A DNA stretch of 64,000 bases from an uncultured Naasia sp. Its GTDB lineage: Bacteria; Actinomycetota; Actinomycetes; Actinomycetales; Microbacteriaceae. Where the stretch lies: assembly GCA_913778905.1 (NCBI GenBank), contig CAJYYA010000016.1, forward strand, positions 310,001 through 374,000, in the 5' to 3' direction. The notes beneath the pieces were generated by a model. That model was not told the DNA's origin. It made no database searches and saw only the letters and a program-made list of their open reading frames with translations. Position 1 is the first letter of the stretch. Every line of letters starts with the position of its first letter. Positions 43,866-53,431 of this stretch are shown here, in pieces. The translations under genes and the position numbers were made by a program.

Positions 43866-44711
43866 TCAGCTTTCGCGGGTGATCTCGACCTTGACGAACA
43901 GGTTCGAGCGGAAGGGGCCCGCGTAGACGCCGCGAAGCGGTGAGACGTCGGTGTAGTCGCGGCCTCGGCCCACGAGCACGTGACGATCGCCGATCGGGAT
44001 CAGGTTGGTCGGATCCCAGCCGTGCCACTCGCCGCAGAACCACTCGATCCAAGCGTGCGACTCCCCGGTGACCGTTTCGCCGACGACAGCGTCGGGCTTC
44101 GGGTGCAGATATCCGGAGACGTAGCGAGCCGGGATGCCCACGGAGCGGAGCGCACCGAGCGCGACGTGCGTGATGTCCTGACAGACGCCCTTGCGCTCGG
44201 TCCACGCCTCGGCGGCGGTCGAGTGCACGCCCGTCACGCCCTGCATGTACTCCATGGACTCACCGACCGCGCGGCAGATCGCCTCGGCGGCTGCACAGGG
44301 ACCGACGCTCTCGGCGGCGATGCGTGCGGCGAGCTCCGAGACTTCCGCCGGCGGTGCGGTCAGACGCGTCTGCGACAGCTGCTCGATGTACTCGACGCGT
44401 GCGGCGGCGAGAGTGGGCAGATCGTCCCATCCGGTCGTCGTGACCGAGTGCTCGCGGTCGCGCACCTCCACAAGACTCGTCGCCGTGAGCACGAGCTCTC
44501 GGTGCGGGGTCAGGATTTCGAAGGAGCTGACGCGCGTGCCCCAGTAGTCGACGTAGGTGTGCTTCGACGAGACCGGCGAGATGTCGAGCTGCGAGTGTAG
44601 CACGAACTGGCCGTCGGCGCTGACGGGCAGCATCCGAGCCTCGTTGTAGGACGCGGTGACCTCGCCGGCGTAGGAGAAGCCCGTGCGGTGCGTGATGCGC
44701 AGGCGCTTCAT
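43866..44711 (-). CDS. Transglutaminase-like protein (DUF-type, alpha-E/ATP-grasp cluster)
   Basis: A 281-residue protein: an N-terminal beta domain (LRITHRTGFSYAGEVTASYNEARML, about 3-85) and a C-terminal transglutaminase-like core with the catalytic Cys in ERKGVCQDITHVAL, His in GESHAWIEWF and Asp in HGWDPTN. Such proteins accompany circularly permuted ATP-grasp and alpha-E proteins in many bacteria, in a system predicted to make or modify a peptide-like product; its substrate is unknown. The ATG overlaps the alpha-E stop (ATGA). Confidence 0.85.
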   Translation of the reverse strand: MKRLRITHRTGFSYAGEVTASYNEARMLPVSADGQFVLHSQLDISPVSSKHTYVDYWGTRVSSFEILTPHRELVLTATSLVEVRDREHSVTTTGWDDLPTLAAARVEYIEQLSQTRLTAPPAEVSELAARIAAESVGPCAAAEAICRAVGESMEYMQGVTGVHSTAAEAWTERKGVCQDITHVALGALRSVGIPARYVSGYLHPKPDAVVGETVTGESHAWIEWFCGEWHGWDPTNLIPIGDRHVLVGRGRDYTDVSPLRGVYAGPFRSNLFVKVEITRES

Positions 44712-45637
44712 GACGCCACCTCCCCGTTCCACACCGGATCGATGTGAGTCGGAAAGTATCGCTGCCTGATCGCCTCCGATGCATCCGAGGTGCCGGTCTG
44801 CACCGCGTCCATCTGGGCAGGCAGGTCTTCCAGGATCTGGGAGATCGGCCGGAACTCGAGGTTGGCGCGGATGCTGCCCAGGATGCGCTGCGCCTCGTCG
44901 GTGACGATGCGGCCGCTGCGGGGCTGCAGCTCGCGCAGGCACTCCTCGGCGCGGAGCACGGAGAACAGCACCGACCGAGGAAAGAGGCGGTCGAGCAGGA
45001 GGAACTCGGCCGCGTTGCGCGCCGACGGCACCCCGCGATACGTCCGAAGGTAGGCCTCGTACGCACCGCAGGAGCGGAGGATCGTCGTCCAGCTCGGACC
45101 GCTGGCCTCGGTCAGCGATCGGGTGGCGAGGAGGCGGGCCGTCATGTCGGCGCGCTCGATGCTGCGGCCGAGGGTGAAGAACTGCCAGGACTCGTCGCGG
45201 CTCGTGGCCGACTCGATGATTCCGACCGCGAGCGCCGCGCGTTCGCGGATCCACCCGAAGAAGTCGTGCACCTTCTCGCTGGATACCCGTCGCGGCATAC
45301 GAGCACGGGTCGTGTTGAGGCACTCCCACAGCTCGGTCGAGACGATCTCGCGAGCGCGTCGCGCGTTCTCTCGAGCGGCACCCAGCGAGTACGCGATGGA
45401 GGCCGGGTGCGTGCGGTCGACCGCGAGGATTGCGAGCACGTCCTGACGCGTGAGGGTGCGGTCGTCGGCGACGCTGCTGCCCATGACCGCGAGCAGGGAG
45501 CGGCAGGCGAGGTCCTCCTCGATCCACGGGTCCTCGAGCAGCAGCTGCAGGTGGACGTCGAGGATGCGCGCGGTGCCGTCGCTACGCTCGATGTAGCGGC
45601 CGATCCAGAACAGGCTCTCGGCGATGCGACTCAGCAT
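44708..45637 (-). CDS. Alpha-E domain-containing protein
   Basis: A 309-residue alpha-helical protein of the alpha-E family, starting MLSRIAESLFWIGRYIERSDGTARILDVHLQLL, the family signature. The repeated pattern ...TLGRSIERADMTARLLATR... near the middle is characteristic. It has no known enzyme activity and may serve as a scaffold or partner for the ATP-grasp. It overlaps both neighbours (4 nt with the transglutaminase, 7 nt with the ATP-grasp), so the three are translated together. Confidence 0.88.
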   Translation of the reverse strand: MLSRIAESLFWIGRYIERSDGTARILDVHLQLLLEDPWIEEDLACRSLLAVMGSSVADDRTLTRQDVLAILAVDRTHPASIAYSLGAARENARRAREIVSTELWECLNTTRARMPRRVSSEKVHDFFGWIRERAALAVGIIESATSRDESWQFFTLGRSIERADMTARLLATRSLTEASGPSWTTILRSCGAYEAYLRTYRGVPSARNAAEFLLLDRLFPRSVLFSVLRAEECLRELQPRSGRIVTDEAQRILGSIRANLEFRPISQILEDLPAQMDAVQTGTSDASEAIRQRYFPTHIDPVWNGEVAS

Positions 45638-47361
45638 GATCCCCGCCCCTCTTCTCCCCCGTTGTACGGGTGTTCCGGCTCAGTTGGTACGCCGGAACGT
45701 TCTCTTTCAGCCGCAATACCCTCGCGAGACTGTTGTTGTTGCTCTTGCTGGGTGCCGGCGTCGCGCGGGGCGTCGTAGGGCGAGTGGTCCGGGACGTGTT
45801 CGCGGATGATCGGGATCGACTGCGTGGTCGTGGCCTGGTCGGCGACAAGGGTCTGCACATTGCGATCCGGCGTGAAGACGGGGCCGTGGCCGACGACCCA
45901 GGTGTCCTTGCTGCCGCCGCCCTGGCTCGAGTTGACGACCAGCTGCCCCTCGGGAAGCGCCACCCGCGTCAGTCCTCCTGGCAGCACCCAGATGTCGTTG
46001 CCGTCGTTGACGGCGAAGGGGCGGAGGTCGGCGTGACGCGGCCGCATGCCGCCTTCCACCAGCGTCGGGATCGTGGAGAGCTGCACCACGGGCTGCGCGA
46101 TCCAGCCCCGCGGGTCCTTCAGCAGGCGGGTGCGGAGCTCGTCGAGCTCGAGCTTCGATGCCGACGGACCGATCACCAGTCCCTTACCGCCGGATCCGTC
46201 GACAGGCTTGACGACGAGCTCGTCGAGGCGGTCAAGCACCTCCTCGAGCGCTCCCGGATCCTCGAGCCGCCACGTGTCGACATTGGGGAGGATCGCGTCC
46301 TCGCCCAGGTAGTAGCGGATGAGGTCGGGCAGGTAGGTGTAGACGAGCTTGTCGTCAGCGACGCCGTTGCCCACCGCGTTGGCGATCGTGACGTTACCGA
46401 GGCGCGCCGCGAGCATGAGCCCGGGCGAGCCGAGCATCGAGTCGGCGCGGAACTGCAGCGGATCGAGGAACTCGTCGTCGACGCGGCGGTAGATGACATC
46501 GACCCGGGTGGGCCCCGAGGTCGTGCGCATGAAGACACGACCGCCCGAGCAGAAGAGGTCACGCCCCTCCACGAGTTCGACGCCCATGAGGCGGGCGAGC
46601 AGCGTGTGCTCGTAGTAGGCGGAGTTGTAGACGCCCGGCGTCAGGACGACGACGTTCGGATCCTCGACTCCCACCGGTGCGCTCGCACGTAGCGCCTGGA
46701 GGAGCTTGTTCGGATAGTCGCCGACGGGACGCACGCGCATCGACACGAACAGCTCGGGCAGCGTCTGCGCCATCACGCGGCGGTTGGAGATGACGTAGCT
46801 CACGCCGCTCGGCACGCGCACGTTGTCTTCGAGCACCCGCCATTCGCCGGCTTCGTCGCGGATGAGGTCGATGCCGGAGACCTGGATGCGCACGCCGTTC
46901 GCCGGCACGACCCCCGCAGCCTCGCGGATGTAGTTCGACGACGAGGTGATGACGGAGGCGGGGATGACGCCGTCGAGCACAGCCCGCTGCGGCCCGTACA
47001 CATCGGCCAGGAACGCCTCGAGCGCTCGAACGCGCTGCTTTATGCCCGCCTCGACGCGGATCCATTCCTGCTGGTCGATCACACGGGGAACGGCGTCGAG
47101 CGGGAAGGGCCGTTCCTCACCCGCGAAGTCGAACGTGACGCCCTGTGCGAGATAGCTGGAGGCGAGCGCGTCGGTACGTCCACGCAGCTCTTCCTGCGTC
47201 ATCTGGGACAGTGCGGAGTGGATCTGACGGTAGGGTCCGCGGGCGTCGGCTCCCTCGGGATGAGCAGCCAGCGTGCGGAACATCTCATCCCACGCGGGGC
47301 GCTTCGGCGCCGCCGCCGTGGAGTCCCCGCGGGTCGCGTATCCGTCGAAGAGGTCGCCCAT
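45631..47361 (-). CDS. Circularly permuted ATP-grasp type 2 family protein
   Basis: A 576-residue protein of the circularly permuted type 2 ATP-grasp family. Typical blocks are GVRIQVSGIDLIRDEAGEWRVLEDN..., PSGVSYVISNRRVM, VVVLTPGVYNSAYYEH, and the ATP-site DELVVKPVDGSGGKG and GNVTIANAVGNGVADDK. The C-terminal 45 residues are a low-complexity Gln/Glu/Pro-rich tail (QQEQQQQ) of no recognised fold. ATP-grasp enzymes form carboxylate-amine bonds, so with alpha-E and transglutaminase this suggests a peptide-like product. Confidence 0.87.
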   Translation of the reverse strand: MGDLFDGYATRGDSTAAAPKRPAWDEMFRTLAAHPEGADARGPYRQIHSALSQMTQEELRGRTDALASSYLAQGVTFDFAGEERPFPLDAVPRVIDQQEWIRVEAGIKQRVRALEAFLADVYGPQRAVLDGVIPASVITSSSNYIREAAGVVPANGVRIQVSGIDLIRDEAGEWRVLEDNVRVPSGVSYVISNRRVMAQTLPELFVSMRVRPVGDYPNKLLQALRASAPVGVEDPNVVVLTPGVYNSAYYEHTLLARLMGVELVEGRDLFCSGGRVFMRTTSGPTRVDVIYRRVDDEFLDPLQFRADSMLGSPGLMLAARLGNVTIANAVGNGVADDKLVYTYLPDLIRYYLGEDAILPNVDTWRLEDPGALEEVLDRLDELVVKPVDGSGGKGLVIGPSASKLELDELRTRLLKDPRGWIAQPVVQLSTIPTLVEGGMRPRHADLRPFAVNDGNDIWVLPGGLTRVALPEGQLVVNSSQGGGSKDTWVVGHGPVFTPDRNVQTLVADQATTTQSIPIIREHVPDHSPYDAPRDAGTQQEQQQQSREGIAAERERSGVPTEPEHPYNGGEEGRGSC

Positions 47362-47515
47362 GACCAGAGCCTACTCAGGGCCGTGTTGCCAGGACGTTTC
47401 GTCGCGCTCGACACCGGTCGAGAGATCCCGCGTCGTCGCGGAGGCCCGAATCCTCGCTGTCGAGTGTCGGATAGACCCGACGGTAGCGTCGATCGGGGAG
47501 AACGTCCGCGTCCAC

Positions 47516-47564
47516 TTGACAATGCTGAGCGTCGTTCTTAGAGTCACCATTGAAGCGCTTCAAT
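47516..47564 (+). promoter_or_regulatory. Promoter and LacI-type operator of the rhamnoside importer operon
   Basis: A consensus -35 TTGACA (47516-47521) and a -10 TAGAGT (47539-47544), 17 bases apart, are followed at 47549-47564 by the perfect palindrome ATTGAAGCGCTTCAAT. The operator covers the transcript start region. The same core TTGAAGCGCTTCAA recurs at 54537-54550 before the GH3 gene. Confidence 0.88.
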
Positions 47565-47593
47565 AACGAAGGCTCGCATTTCAAGGAGGAATT

Positions 47594-48907
47594 GTGACCA
47601 CAGCACGCATCGCACGTCTCCGCCGCTCCCTCGTTCCCATGGTCGCGCTGGCGGGCGCCGGCGTCATGGCGCTCACGGGATGCTCGGCCGGCGGCTCCGA
47701 AGGTTCCGGCACCGGTGGAGCCACGGAGTTCACCTACCTCTCCCTCACCGAGAACACCGCGGTGGCGGACACGCTGACCTCACTCAGCACGGGAGCCTGC
47801 AAGGCCGCGAACGACGCTCTGCCGTTGAAGATCAGCAACCAGCCGCAGGCCAGCTTCGACCAGCAGCTCCAGCTGCTCGCCGGCCAGGACGCGCTCCCCA
47901 CGATCTTCGCGGCGGGAAACACCCCGCAGCTCGCCAAGGATCTCAACAGCGCCGGCCAGCTGCTCGACATCGGCGCCACCTTCCAGGAGCTGGGCGTCTC
48001 GAACGACCTCCTCCCTGCCGCGACCTCGACGATCTCGAATCTCTACGGCGCGAACATCGCGCTCCCCACCGAGTTCAACGTCGAGGGCATCTGGTACAAC
48101 AAGCAGATTCTCGAGCAGAACGGGATCACCCCGCCCACCACCTGGGCGGAGCTGACCGCAGCCGCCGCCAAGCTCGAGGCCGCCGGTGTTCAGCCCTTCT
48201 CGGCGTCGGGTGAGCAGGGCTGGCCTCTCACGCGCCTCGTCGGCAACTACCTCTTCCGCACCATCGGCCCGGACGCTCTGCAGAAGGTCGCCGACGGCAG
48301 TGCCAAGTTGACCGACCCCGAGTACGTGGCCGCCGCTGCCGCGGTCGCCGACCTCGGCTCGAAGGGGTACTTCGGCGAGGGTGTCGGCTCCATCGACTAC
48401 GACACCTCGCTCAACACCTTCACGACCGGCAAGGCCGCGATGCTCTACATGGGCAGCTGGGCGCTCAGCGCGTTCAACGCCGACACGAACCAGATCGGCG
48501 CCGACAACATCGGCTTCGTCGCCTTCCCCAGCGTCGCCGGGGGTTCCGGTTCGGCTGACCAGCTCGCCGCGAATGTCGGCGTGCCGATCATGGCCTCGAA
48601 GAAGGGCTACAACGAGAAGGTCGGCGCCTGGCTCACCTGCATCGCCGACAACTACGGCGCTGCGTCGCTCGGCGATCAGGGTGTCCTGAGCGGCTTCACG
48701 GTCAACGACACCGCCGTCGAAGTGCCCCCGCTGACGGCCGATCTGCAGACGACCATCGACAGCAGCGGTGACAGCGTCCTGTGGTTCGAGGCCCTCTTCA
48801 ACGCGCAGGCCACCACGACGAGCCAGACCAACGCGGCCCAGCTCGTGACCGGGGCCATCACGCCTGAGAAGTTCATGGAGCTGGTCCAGGCCGATCTCGG
48901 CAGCTGA
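47594..48907 (+). CDS. Sugar ABC transporter substrate-binding lipoprotein (rhamnoside cluster)
   Basis: A 437-residue family 1 solute-binding protein. The signal peptide ends ALTGC (Cys30), then a Gly/Ser linker and the sugar-binding fold (EFTYLSLTENTAVADTL..., FNVEGIWYNKQIL, AAMLYMGSWALSAF). The GTG start has AAGGAGG at the right distance. Followed by two permeases and a GH78 rhamnosidase, so the likely ligand is a rhamnose-containing oligosaccharide or glycoside (inference). Controlled by the TTGAAGCGCTTCAA operator. Confidence 0.88.
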   Translation: MTTARIARLRRSLVPMVALAGAGVMALTGCSAGGSEGSGTGGATEFTYLSLTENTAVADTLTSLSTGACKAANDALPLKISNQPQASFDQQLQLLAGQDALPTIFAAGNTPQLAKDLNSAGQLLDIGATFQELGVSNDLLPAATSTISNLYGANIALPTEFNVEGIWYNKQILEQNGITPPTTWAELTAAAAKLEAAGVQPFSASGEQGWPLTRLVGNYLFRTIGPDALQKVADGSAKLTDPEYVAAAAAVADLGSKGYFGEGVGSIDYDTSLNTFTTGKAAMLYMGSWALSAFNADTNQIGADNIGFVAFPSVAGGSGSADQLAANVGVPIMASKKGYNEKVGAWLTCIADNYGAASLGDQGVLSGFTVNDTAVEVPPLTADLQTTIDSSGDSVLWFEALFNAQATTTSQTNAAQLVTGAITPEKFMELVQADLGS

Positions 48908-48926
48908 TCCGCACCGATCATCACCC

Positions 48927-48956
48927 GGGCGGCGGAGCCGATCCGCTCCGCCGCCC
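48927..48956 (+). terminator. Intercistronic hairpin after the binding-protein gene (rhamnoside cluster)
   Basis: GGGCGGCGGAGC (48927-48938) and its exact complement (48945-48956) give a 12-bp perfect stem with a 6-base loop, then ACCCTCTTTCTT. It lies between binding protein and permease, as in the beta-glucoside cluster, and probably attenuates or stabilises the message. Confidence 0.65.
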
Positions 48957-48979
48957 ACCCTCTTTCTTCGAAGGTCACC

Positions 48980-49864
48980 ATGAACAACGTCTTCGGCAAC
49001 AAACGGGCCGTCCTCGTCTTCGTCGGTCCGGCTCTGCTGGTCTATTCGGCTGTCATGCTCGTCCCGGTGCTGTGGTCGCTCGGCTACACGTTCTTCACCG
49101 GCAGCGTCATCACCGGATTCAAGTTCGCCGGGTTCGACAACTTCACGAAGCTCTTGAGCGATCCGAAGGCCGGCGACGCGCTGCTCTTCACGCTCAAGTA
49201 CGCCGTGATCCTCACCGTCGGGCAGGTCCTCGTGGGCTATGCGCTCTCGCTGCTCTACGTGTTCTGGCTCCGCAAGGCCTCGAGCCTGGTCCGCACCCTG
49301 GTCTTCTTCCCCATCGTCCTGCCGACGGTCGCCGTCTCTCTGCTCTTCCAGAAGATGTTCGAGGTCGCACCCCAGAACGGCATCGTCAACGAGTTCCTCA
49401 ACCTCTTCGGAATCGCCTCTGTCGACTGGTTCGGCTCGGCAGACACCGCCTTCCTCGTCCTCGTCATCATGGACATCTGGCGGTCGATGGGCTTCTATGC
49501 CGTGTTGCTCTACGCGGGCCTGCTCGACATCCCCGAAGAGGTCATGGAGTCCGCCCGCCTCGATGGCGCCGGCGGCCTGACGCTCATCCGCCGCATCGTC
49601 ATCCCGCTGTCGCTGCCGGTGCTGCTCTCGTCGATCATCTTCAGCATCAACGGCACGCTCAAGGTGTTCGACTCGGTTCTCGCCCTGACCAACGGCGGGC
49701 CGGGATCGTCGACGACTCCCCTCACGCTCCTCATGTTCCGGACCGCCTTCAGCTACGGCGACTACGGGTACGGCAGCACCATCGCGCTCGCGTTGACGCT
49801 CATCTGCCTGCTCGTCACGATCTTCATCTTCCGCTCGTCACGTCGTGACCTGACCAAGGCCTGA
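48980..49864 (+). CDS. Sugar ABC transporter permease (MalF-like, rhamnoside cluster)
   Basis: A 294-residue permease with six transmembrane helices. The EAA loop is EEVMESARLDGAGGLTLIRRIVIP, followed by GGPGSSTTPLTLLMF, a MalF-type feature. Paired with the next gene; no ATPase is encoded in this cluster. Starts 72 bp after the binding protein, beyond a hairpin. Confidence 0.88.
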   Translation: MNNVFGNKRAVLVFVGPALLVYSAVMLVPVLWSLGYTFFTGSVITGFKFAGFDNFTKLLSDPKAGDALLFTLKYAVILTVGQVLVGYALSLLYVFWLRKASSLVRTLVFFPIVLPTVAVSLLFQKMFEVAPQNGIVNEFLNLFGIASVDWFGSADTAFLVLVIMDIWRSMGFYAVLLYAGLLDIPEEVMESARLDGAGGLTLIRRIVIPLSLPVLLSSIIFSINGTLKVFDSVLALTNGGPGSSTTPLTLLMFRTAFSYGDYGYGSTIALALTLICLLVTIFIFRSSRRDLTKA

Positions 49865-49868
49865 GCTC

Positions 49869-50786
49869 ATGACCGTCACCGCATCCGCCCCCGCCCGCGT
49901 GAGCTCCTCCGCCAACGCCGCCCGTCCGGTCCGTCGGCGACGCCGCATGACCCCCCGCCGCGCTCTCGACGTCACGCTGAAGACGCTGGTCATCGGCCTG
50001 CTCCTGGCGGTCACGGTGCTCCCGCTGATCTGGCTGCTGCTCGGATCACTCAAGACGCAGACCGAGTGGCTCAACAACCCCTCGTGGGCGCTGCCGGAGA
50101 ACTTCCTCAACTTCGAGAACTACGCCACCGCATGGGTCGACGGCGACATCGGCCGTTACATCCTCAACAGCGCGCTCGCGACGTTCCCCTCCCTGGCACT
50201 CATCGTGGTCCTCGGCGTGGCCGCCGGCTTCGCCCTCGAGGTGCTCGTCTGGCGGGGACGCGGAGGGGTGCTGCTGCTGTTCCTCGCGGGCATCATGGTC
50301 CCCGGCCAGATGATCCTGCTGCCGCTCTTCTCGGCCTACTTTCAGACCCACCTGACCGGCACCATCTGGCCGCTGATCCTCACGTACACGGCGACCGGTC
50401 TGCCCCTGACGGTGTTCATGATGGCCACCTACTTCCGGGCGGTGCCGCGCGAGATCTTCGAGGCTGCGGCCATCGACGGCGCGAGCATCTACCGCTCGTT
50501 CTGGTCCATCGGCTTCCCCATGGTGCAGAACGCGGTCTTCACGGTCGCGCTGGTGCAGTTCTTCTTCATCTGGAACGACCTGCTCATCGCCTTGACCTTC
50601 ACCAGCGTCGGCGACTACCAGACCATCCAGGTCGGGCTGCTGAACTTCACCGGTCAGTTCGGCGCCGTGCAGTACGGACCGACGTTCGCCGCCATCGCCA
50701 TCAACGTCGTGGGCATCCTGGCTCTCTACCTGTTCCTCAATCAGCGGGTCATGCGGGGACTCACCGCCGGATCGGTCAAGGGCTGA
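49869..50786 (+). CDS. Sugar ABC transporter permease (MalG-like, rhamnoside cluster)
   Basis: A 305-residue permease with six transmembrane helices after a basic N-terminus. The EAA loop is REIFEAAAIDGASIYRSFWSIGFP; the C-terminus NQRVMRGLTAGSVKG is MalG-like. It follows the first permease by 4 nt and precedes the rhamnosidase by 1 nt, indicating one transcript. Confidence 0.88.
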   Translation: MTVTASAPARVSSSANAARPVRRRRRMTPRRALDVTLKTLVIGLLLAVTVLPLIWLLLGSLKTQTEWLNNPSWALPENFLNFENYATAWVDGDIGRYILNSALATFPSLALIVVLGVAAGFALEVLVWRGRGGVLLLFLAGIMVPGQMILLPLFSAYFQTHLTGTIWPLILTYTATGLPLTVFMMATYFRAVPREIFEAAAIDGASIYRSFWSIGFPMVQNAVFTVALVQFFFIWNDLLIALTFTSVGDYQTIQVGLLNFTGQFGAVQYGPTFAAIAINVVGILALYLFLNQRVMRGLTAGSVKG

Positions 50787-50787
50787 C

Positions 50788-53412
50788 ATGACCCGGCTTG
50801 ACACCTCCCGTGCTCCCGCGCGCCTCCATCAGGAGGCCGCCGGGGCAGTCCAACCCGTCGTGACGTCGGTGACGGTGGAGCATCTCGACGTGCCGCTCGG
50901 GATCGGCACAGCGACCCCGCGGCTCAGCTGGACCGTCGACGCCCCGCCCCACTGGCGGCAGTCGAGCTATCAGGTGCGCGTCGTGCGCGGCGGCTCGGAA
51001 CAGGTGGCCGTCGTCGACTCACCCGACCAGATCCTGGTGCCCTGGCCGCACCAGCCGCTCGGATCACGGGAGATCGTCGAGATCTCCGTGAGCGTCTCCG
51101 ATGGATCGACGTCCGCCTGGTCGGCACCGCTCATCATCGAGGCCGGCCTGCTCGATCCCCTCGACTGGACGGCGACCGGCATCCAGCCGCCGTGGCACGA
51201 GAATCATTCCGACGACGACCGTCGCCCGCCCATCTTCCGGAAGGTCTTCTCCGTCTCCGAGCCGCCCGTGCGCGCCCGTCTCTACCTGACGGCTCACGGG
51301 CTCACCGAGCTGGAGATCAACGGCCGCCGCGTGGGAGACGACATCCTCGCTCCCGGGTGGACCGTGTACCAGGACCGCCTGCGCACCCTGACGTACGACG
51401 TCACCGATCATCTGCGTGTCGGGGAGAACGCCGTCGGTGCATGGATGGCCGACGGGTGGTGGCGCGGGCGGTACGGCTTCGACGGCGGCACGCTCAACAT
51501 CTACGGCACCGACATCGCCCTGCTCGCCCAGCTCGAGATCGAGCACACCGACGGCTCCCGGCAGACGATCGGGACCGGGACCGATTGGCGCGCCCATCCG
51601 TCGCCCATCGTCAAGTCGAGCCTCTACACCGGCGAGACCTTCGACGCGCGCGCCGTGCCGGCGGGATGGACCTCGCCGGGCTTCGACGACGCGGGCTGGC
51701 AGGACTCGAAGGTGGCGGAGTTCGCTGCGGGCACGTTCGTCGCCGCCGAAGGCCCACCCGTGCGGTGCACCGAGGAGCTGCGGCCCGCTTCGGCTCACCG
51801 CACCCCGAACGGGAGCATCCTCCTCGACTTCGGGCAGAACTTCTCCGGCCGGCTGCGGGTGCGCGCGGCGAGCGGCGTCGGCGAGCGCCTCACCCTCCGC
51901 CACGCGGAGGTGCTCCAGGACGGCATGCTCTTCACCCGCACGCTGCGAGACGCGACCTCCGTCGATCACTACCTCGGCTCGTCGGGAGCTGTGGACTGGG
52001 AGCCGCGCTTCACGATCCACGGCTTCCGCTACGCGGAGATCGAGGGCTTCGCGGGCGAGATCGACGACCTCGACGTGGTAGCGCGCGTCTACCACTCGGA
52101 CATGCGCCGCACCGGATGGCTGACCACGTCGCACGACGGCCTGAATCGCCTGCACGAGAACATCCGATGGAGCATGCGCAGCAACTTCGTCGACATCCCG
52201 ATGGACTGCCCGCAGCGCGACGAACGCCTCGGCTGGACTGGCGATATCCAGGTCTTCGCTCCCACGGCCAGCTTTCTCTACGACTGCTCCGGGCTGTTGA
52301 GCAGCTGGCTCCGCGACCTCTCGGTCGAGCAGACGCGTCACGGCACCGTGCCCTGGTACGTCCCGGTCATCCCGGGCGCGCCCATGTGGACGCCTCTGCA
52401 GCCGGCCGCCGTCTGGGGTGACGCCGCTGTGCTCACCCCGTGGGCTGTATGGCGGGCGTTCGGAGACCGCGACCTCCTCGCGCGGCAGTACGCGAGCGCC
52501 TCGGCCTGGGTCGATCAGGTCGAGCGCCTCGCCGGCCCGTCACGTCTCTGGAACACCGGAATGCAGCTCGGCGACTGGTTGGACCCCAACGCGCCTCACG
52601 ACGATCCCGCGCGCGCGATCACCGATCCCTATCTTGTGGCGACGGCCTACTTCGCCTGGTCGGCACTGACGCTGTCGCGGATCGCGGAGGAGCTCGGGAA
52701 GTCGTCCGACGCGGATCGCTACCGCCGCCTGCACCTCGAGATCGCCGACGCGTTCACGCGGGAGTGGGGCGGCGCGGACCGTCCGCTCGACCAGCAGACA
52801 CAGACGGCTCTGGCTCTCGCCATCCGCTTCGAGCTGCTGCGCGGCGACCGCCGCTACGAGGCCGGAGACGCGCTCGCCCGGCTCGTTCGCACCGGCGGCT
52901 ATCGCGTCGGCGCAGGATTCGCCGGAGTCAACCTCCTGACCGATGCACTCACCCAGACGGGCCACCTCGACGAGGCCTTCGGGCTGCTCACCGAGCGGCG
53001 GAGCCCCTCGTGGCTCTCCATGGTCGACAAGGGCGCGACGACGATCTGGGAGCGTTGGGACAGCCTGCTCGATGACCTCACGGTCAACCCCGGCAGCATG
53101 ACCTCGTTCAACCACTACGCCCTCGGATCGATCGCCGACTGGATGCATCGGGTCATCGGAGGGATCGAGGCGATCGACGCGGGGTATCGGCGGGTGAGGG
53201 TGGCACCCCGTCCAGGCGCTCTTTCACGTGCGTCGGCCAGGCTGGAATCGCCCTACGGTCCCATCACGACCGAGTGGACGATGGAGGAGGGCGACTTCTC
53301 GCTCCTCGTCCATCTCCCGACCGGGGTGACGGGGACGGTCGACATGCCCGACGGCTCGTGCGTCGAGATCGGTCCCGGCGACCACGCATTCCGGAGCGCG
53401 CTATCCGGCTAG
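50788..53412 (+). CDS. GH78 alpha-L-rhamnosidase
   Basis: Releases L-rhamnose from alpha-rhamnosides. The 874-residue protein has N-terminal beta domains (about 25-330) with a rhamnosidase N-type segment, then the (alpha/alpha)6 catalytic barrel (about 440-780). Key acidic residues lie in DCPQRDERLGWTGD (473-486) and in TIWERWDSL; NHYALGSIADWMHR is family-typical. No signal peptide is present, so it acts on imported substrate in the cytoplasm. It is the last gene of the importer operon, and its stop lies 20 bp from the convergent LacI gene. Confidence 0.92.
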   Translation: MTRLDTSRAPARLHQEAAGAVQPVVTSVTVEHLDVPLGIGTATPRLSWTVDAPPHWRQSSYQVRVVRGGSEQVAVVDSPDQILVPWPHQPLGSREIVEISVSVSDGSTSAWSAPLIIEAGLLDPLDWTATGIQPPWHENHSDDDRRPPIFRKVFSVSEPPVRARLYLTAHGLTELEINGRRVGDDILAPGWTVYQDRLRTLTYDVTDHLRVGENAVGAWMADGWWRGRYGFDGGTLNIYGTDIALLAQLEIEHTDGSRQTIGTGTDWRAHPSPIVKSSLYTGETFDARAVPAGWTSPGFDDAGWQDSKVAEFAAGTFVAAEGPPVRCTEELRPASAHRTPNGSILLDFGQNFSGRLRVRAASGVGERLTLRHAEVLQDGMLFTRTLRDATSVDHYLGSSGAVDWEPRFTIHGFRYAEIEGFAGEIDDLDVVARVYHSDMRRTGWLTTSHDGLNRLHENIRWSMRSNFVDIPMDCPQRDERLGWTGDIQVFAPTASFLYDCSGLLSSWLRDLSVEQTRHGTVPWYVPVIPGAPMWTPLQPAAVWGDAAVLTPWAVWRAFGDRDLLARQYASASAWVDQVERLAGPSRLWNTGMQLGDWLDPNAPHDDPARAITDPYLVATAYFAWSALTLSRIAEELGKSSDADRYRRLHLEIADAFTREWGGADRPLDQQTQTALALAIRFELLRGDRRYEAGDALARLVRTGGYRVGAGFAGVNLLTDALTQTGHLDEAFGLLTERRSPSWLSMVDKGATTIWERWDSLLDDLTVNPGSMTSFNHYALGSIADWMHRVIGGIEAIDAGYRRVRVAPRPGALSRASARLESPYGPITTEWTMEEGDFSLLVHLPTGVTGTVDMPDGSCVEIGPGDHAFRSALSG

Positions 53413-53431
53413 TGCCGGATGGGGTGGTTGC

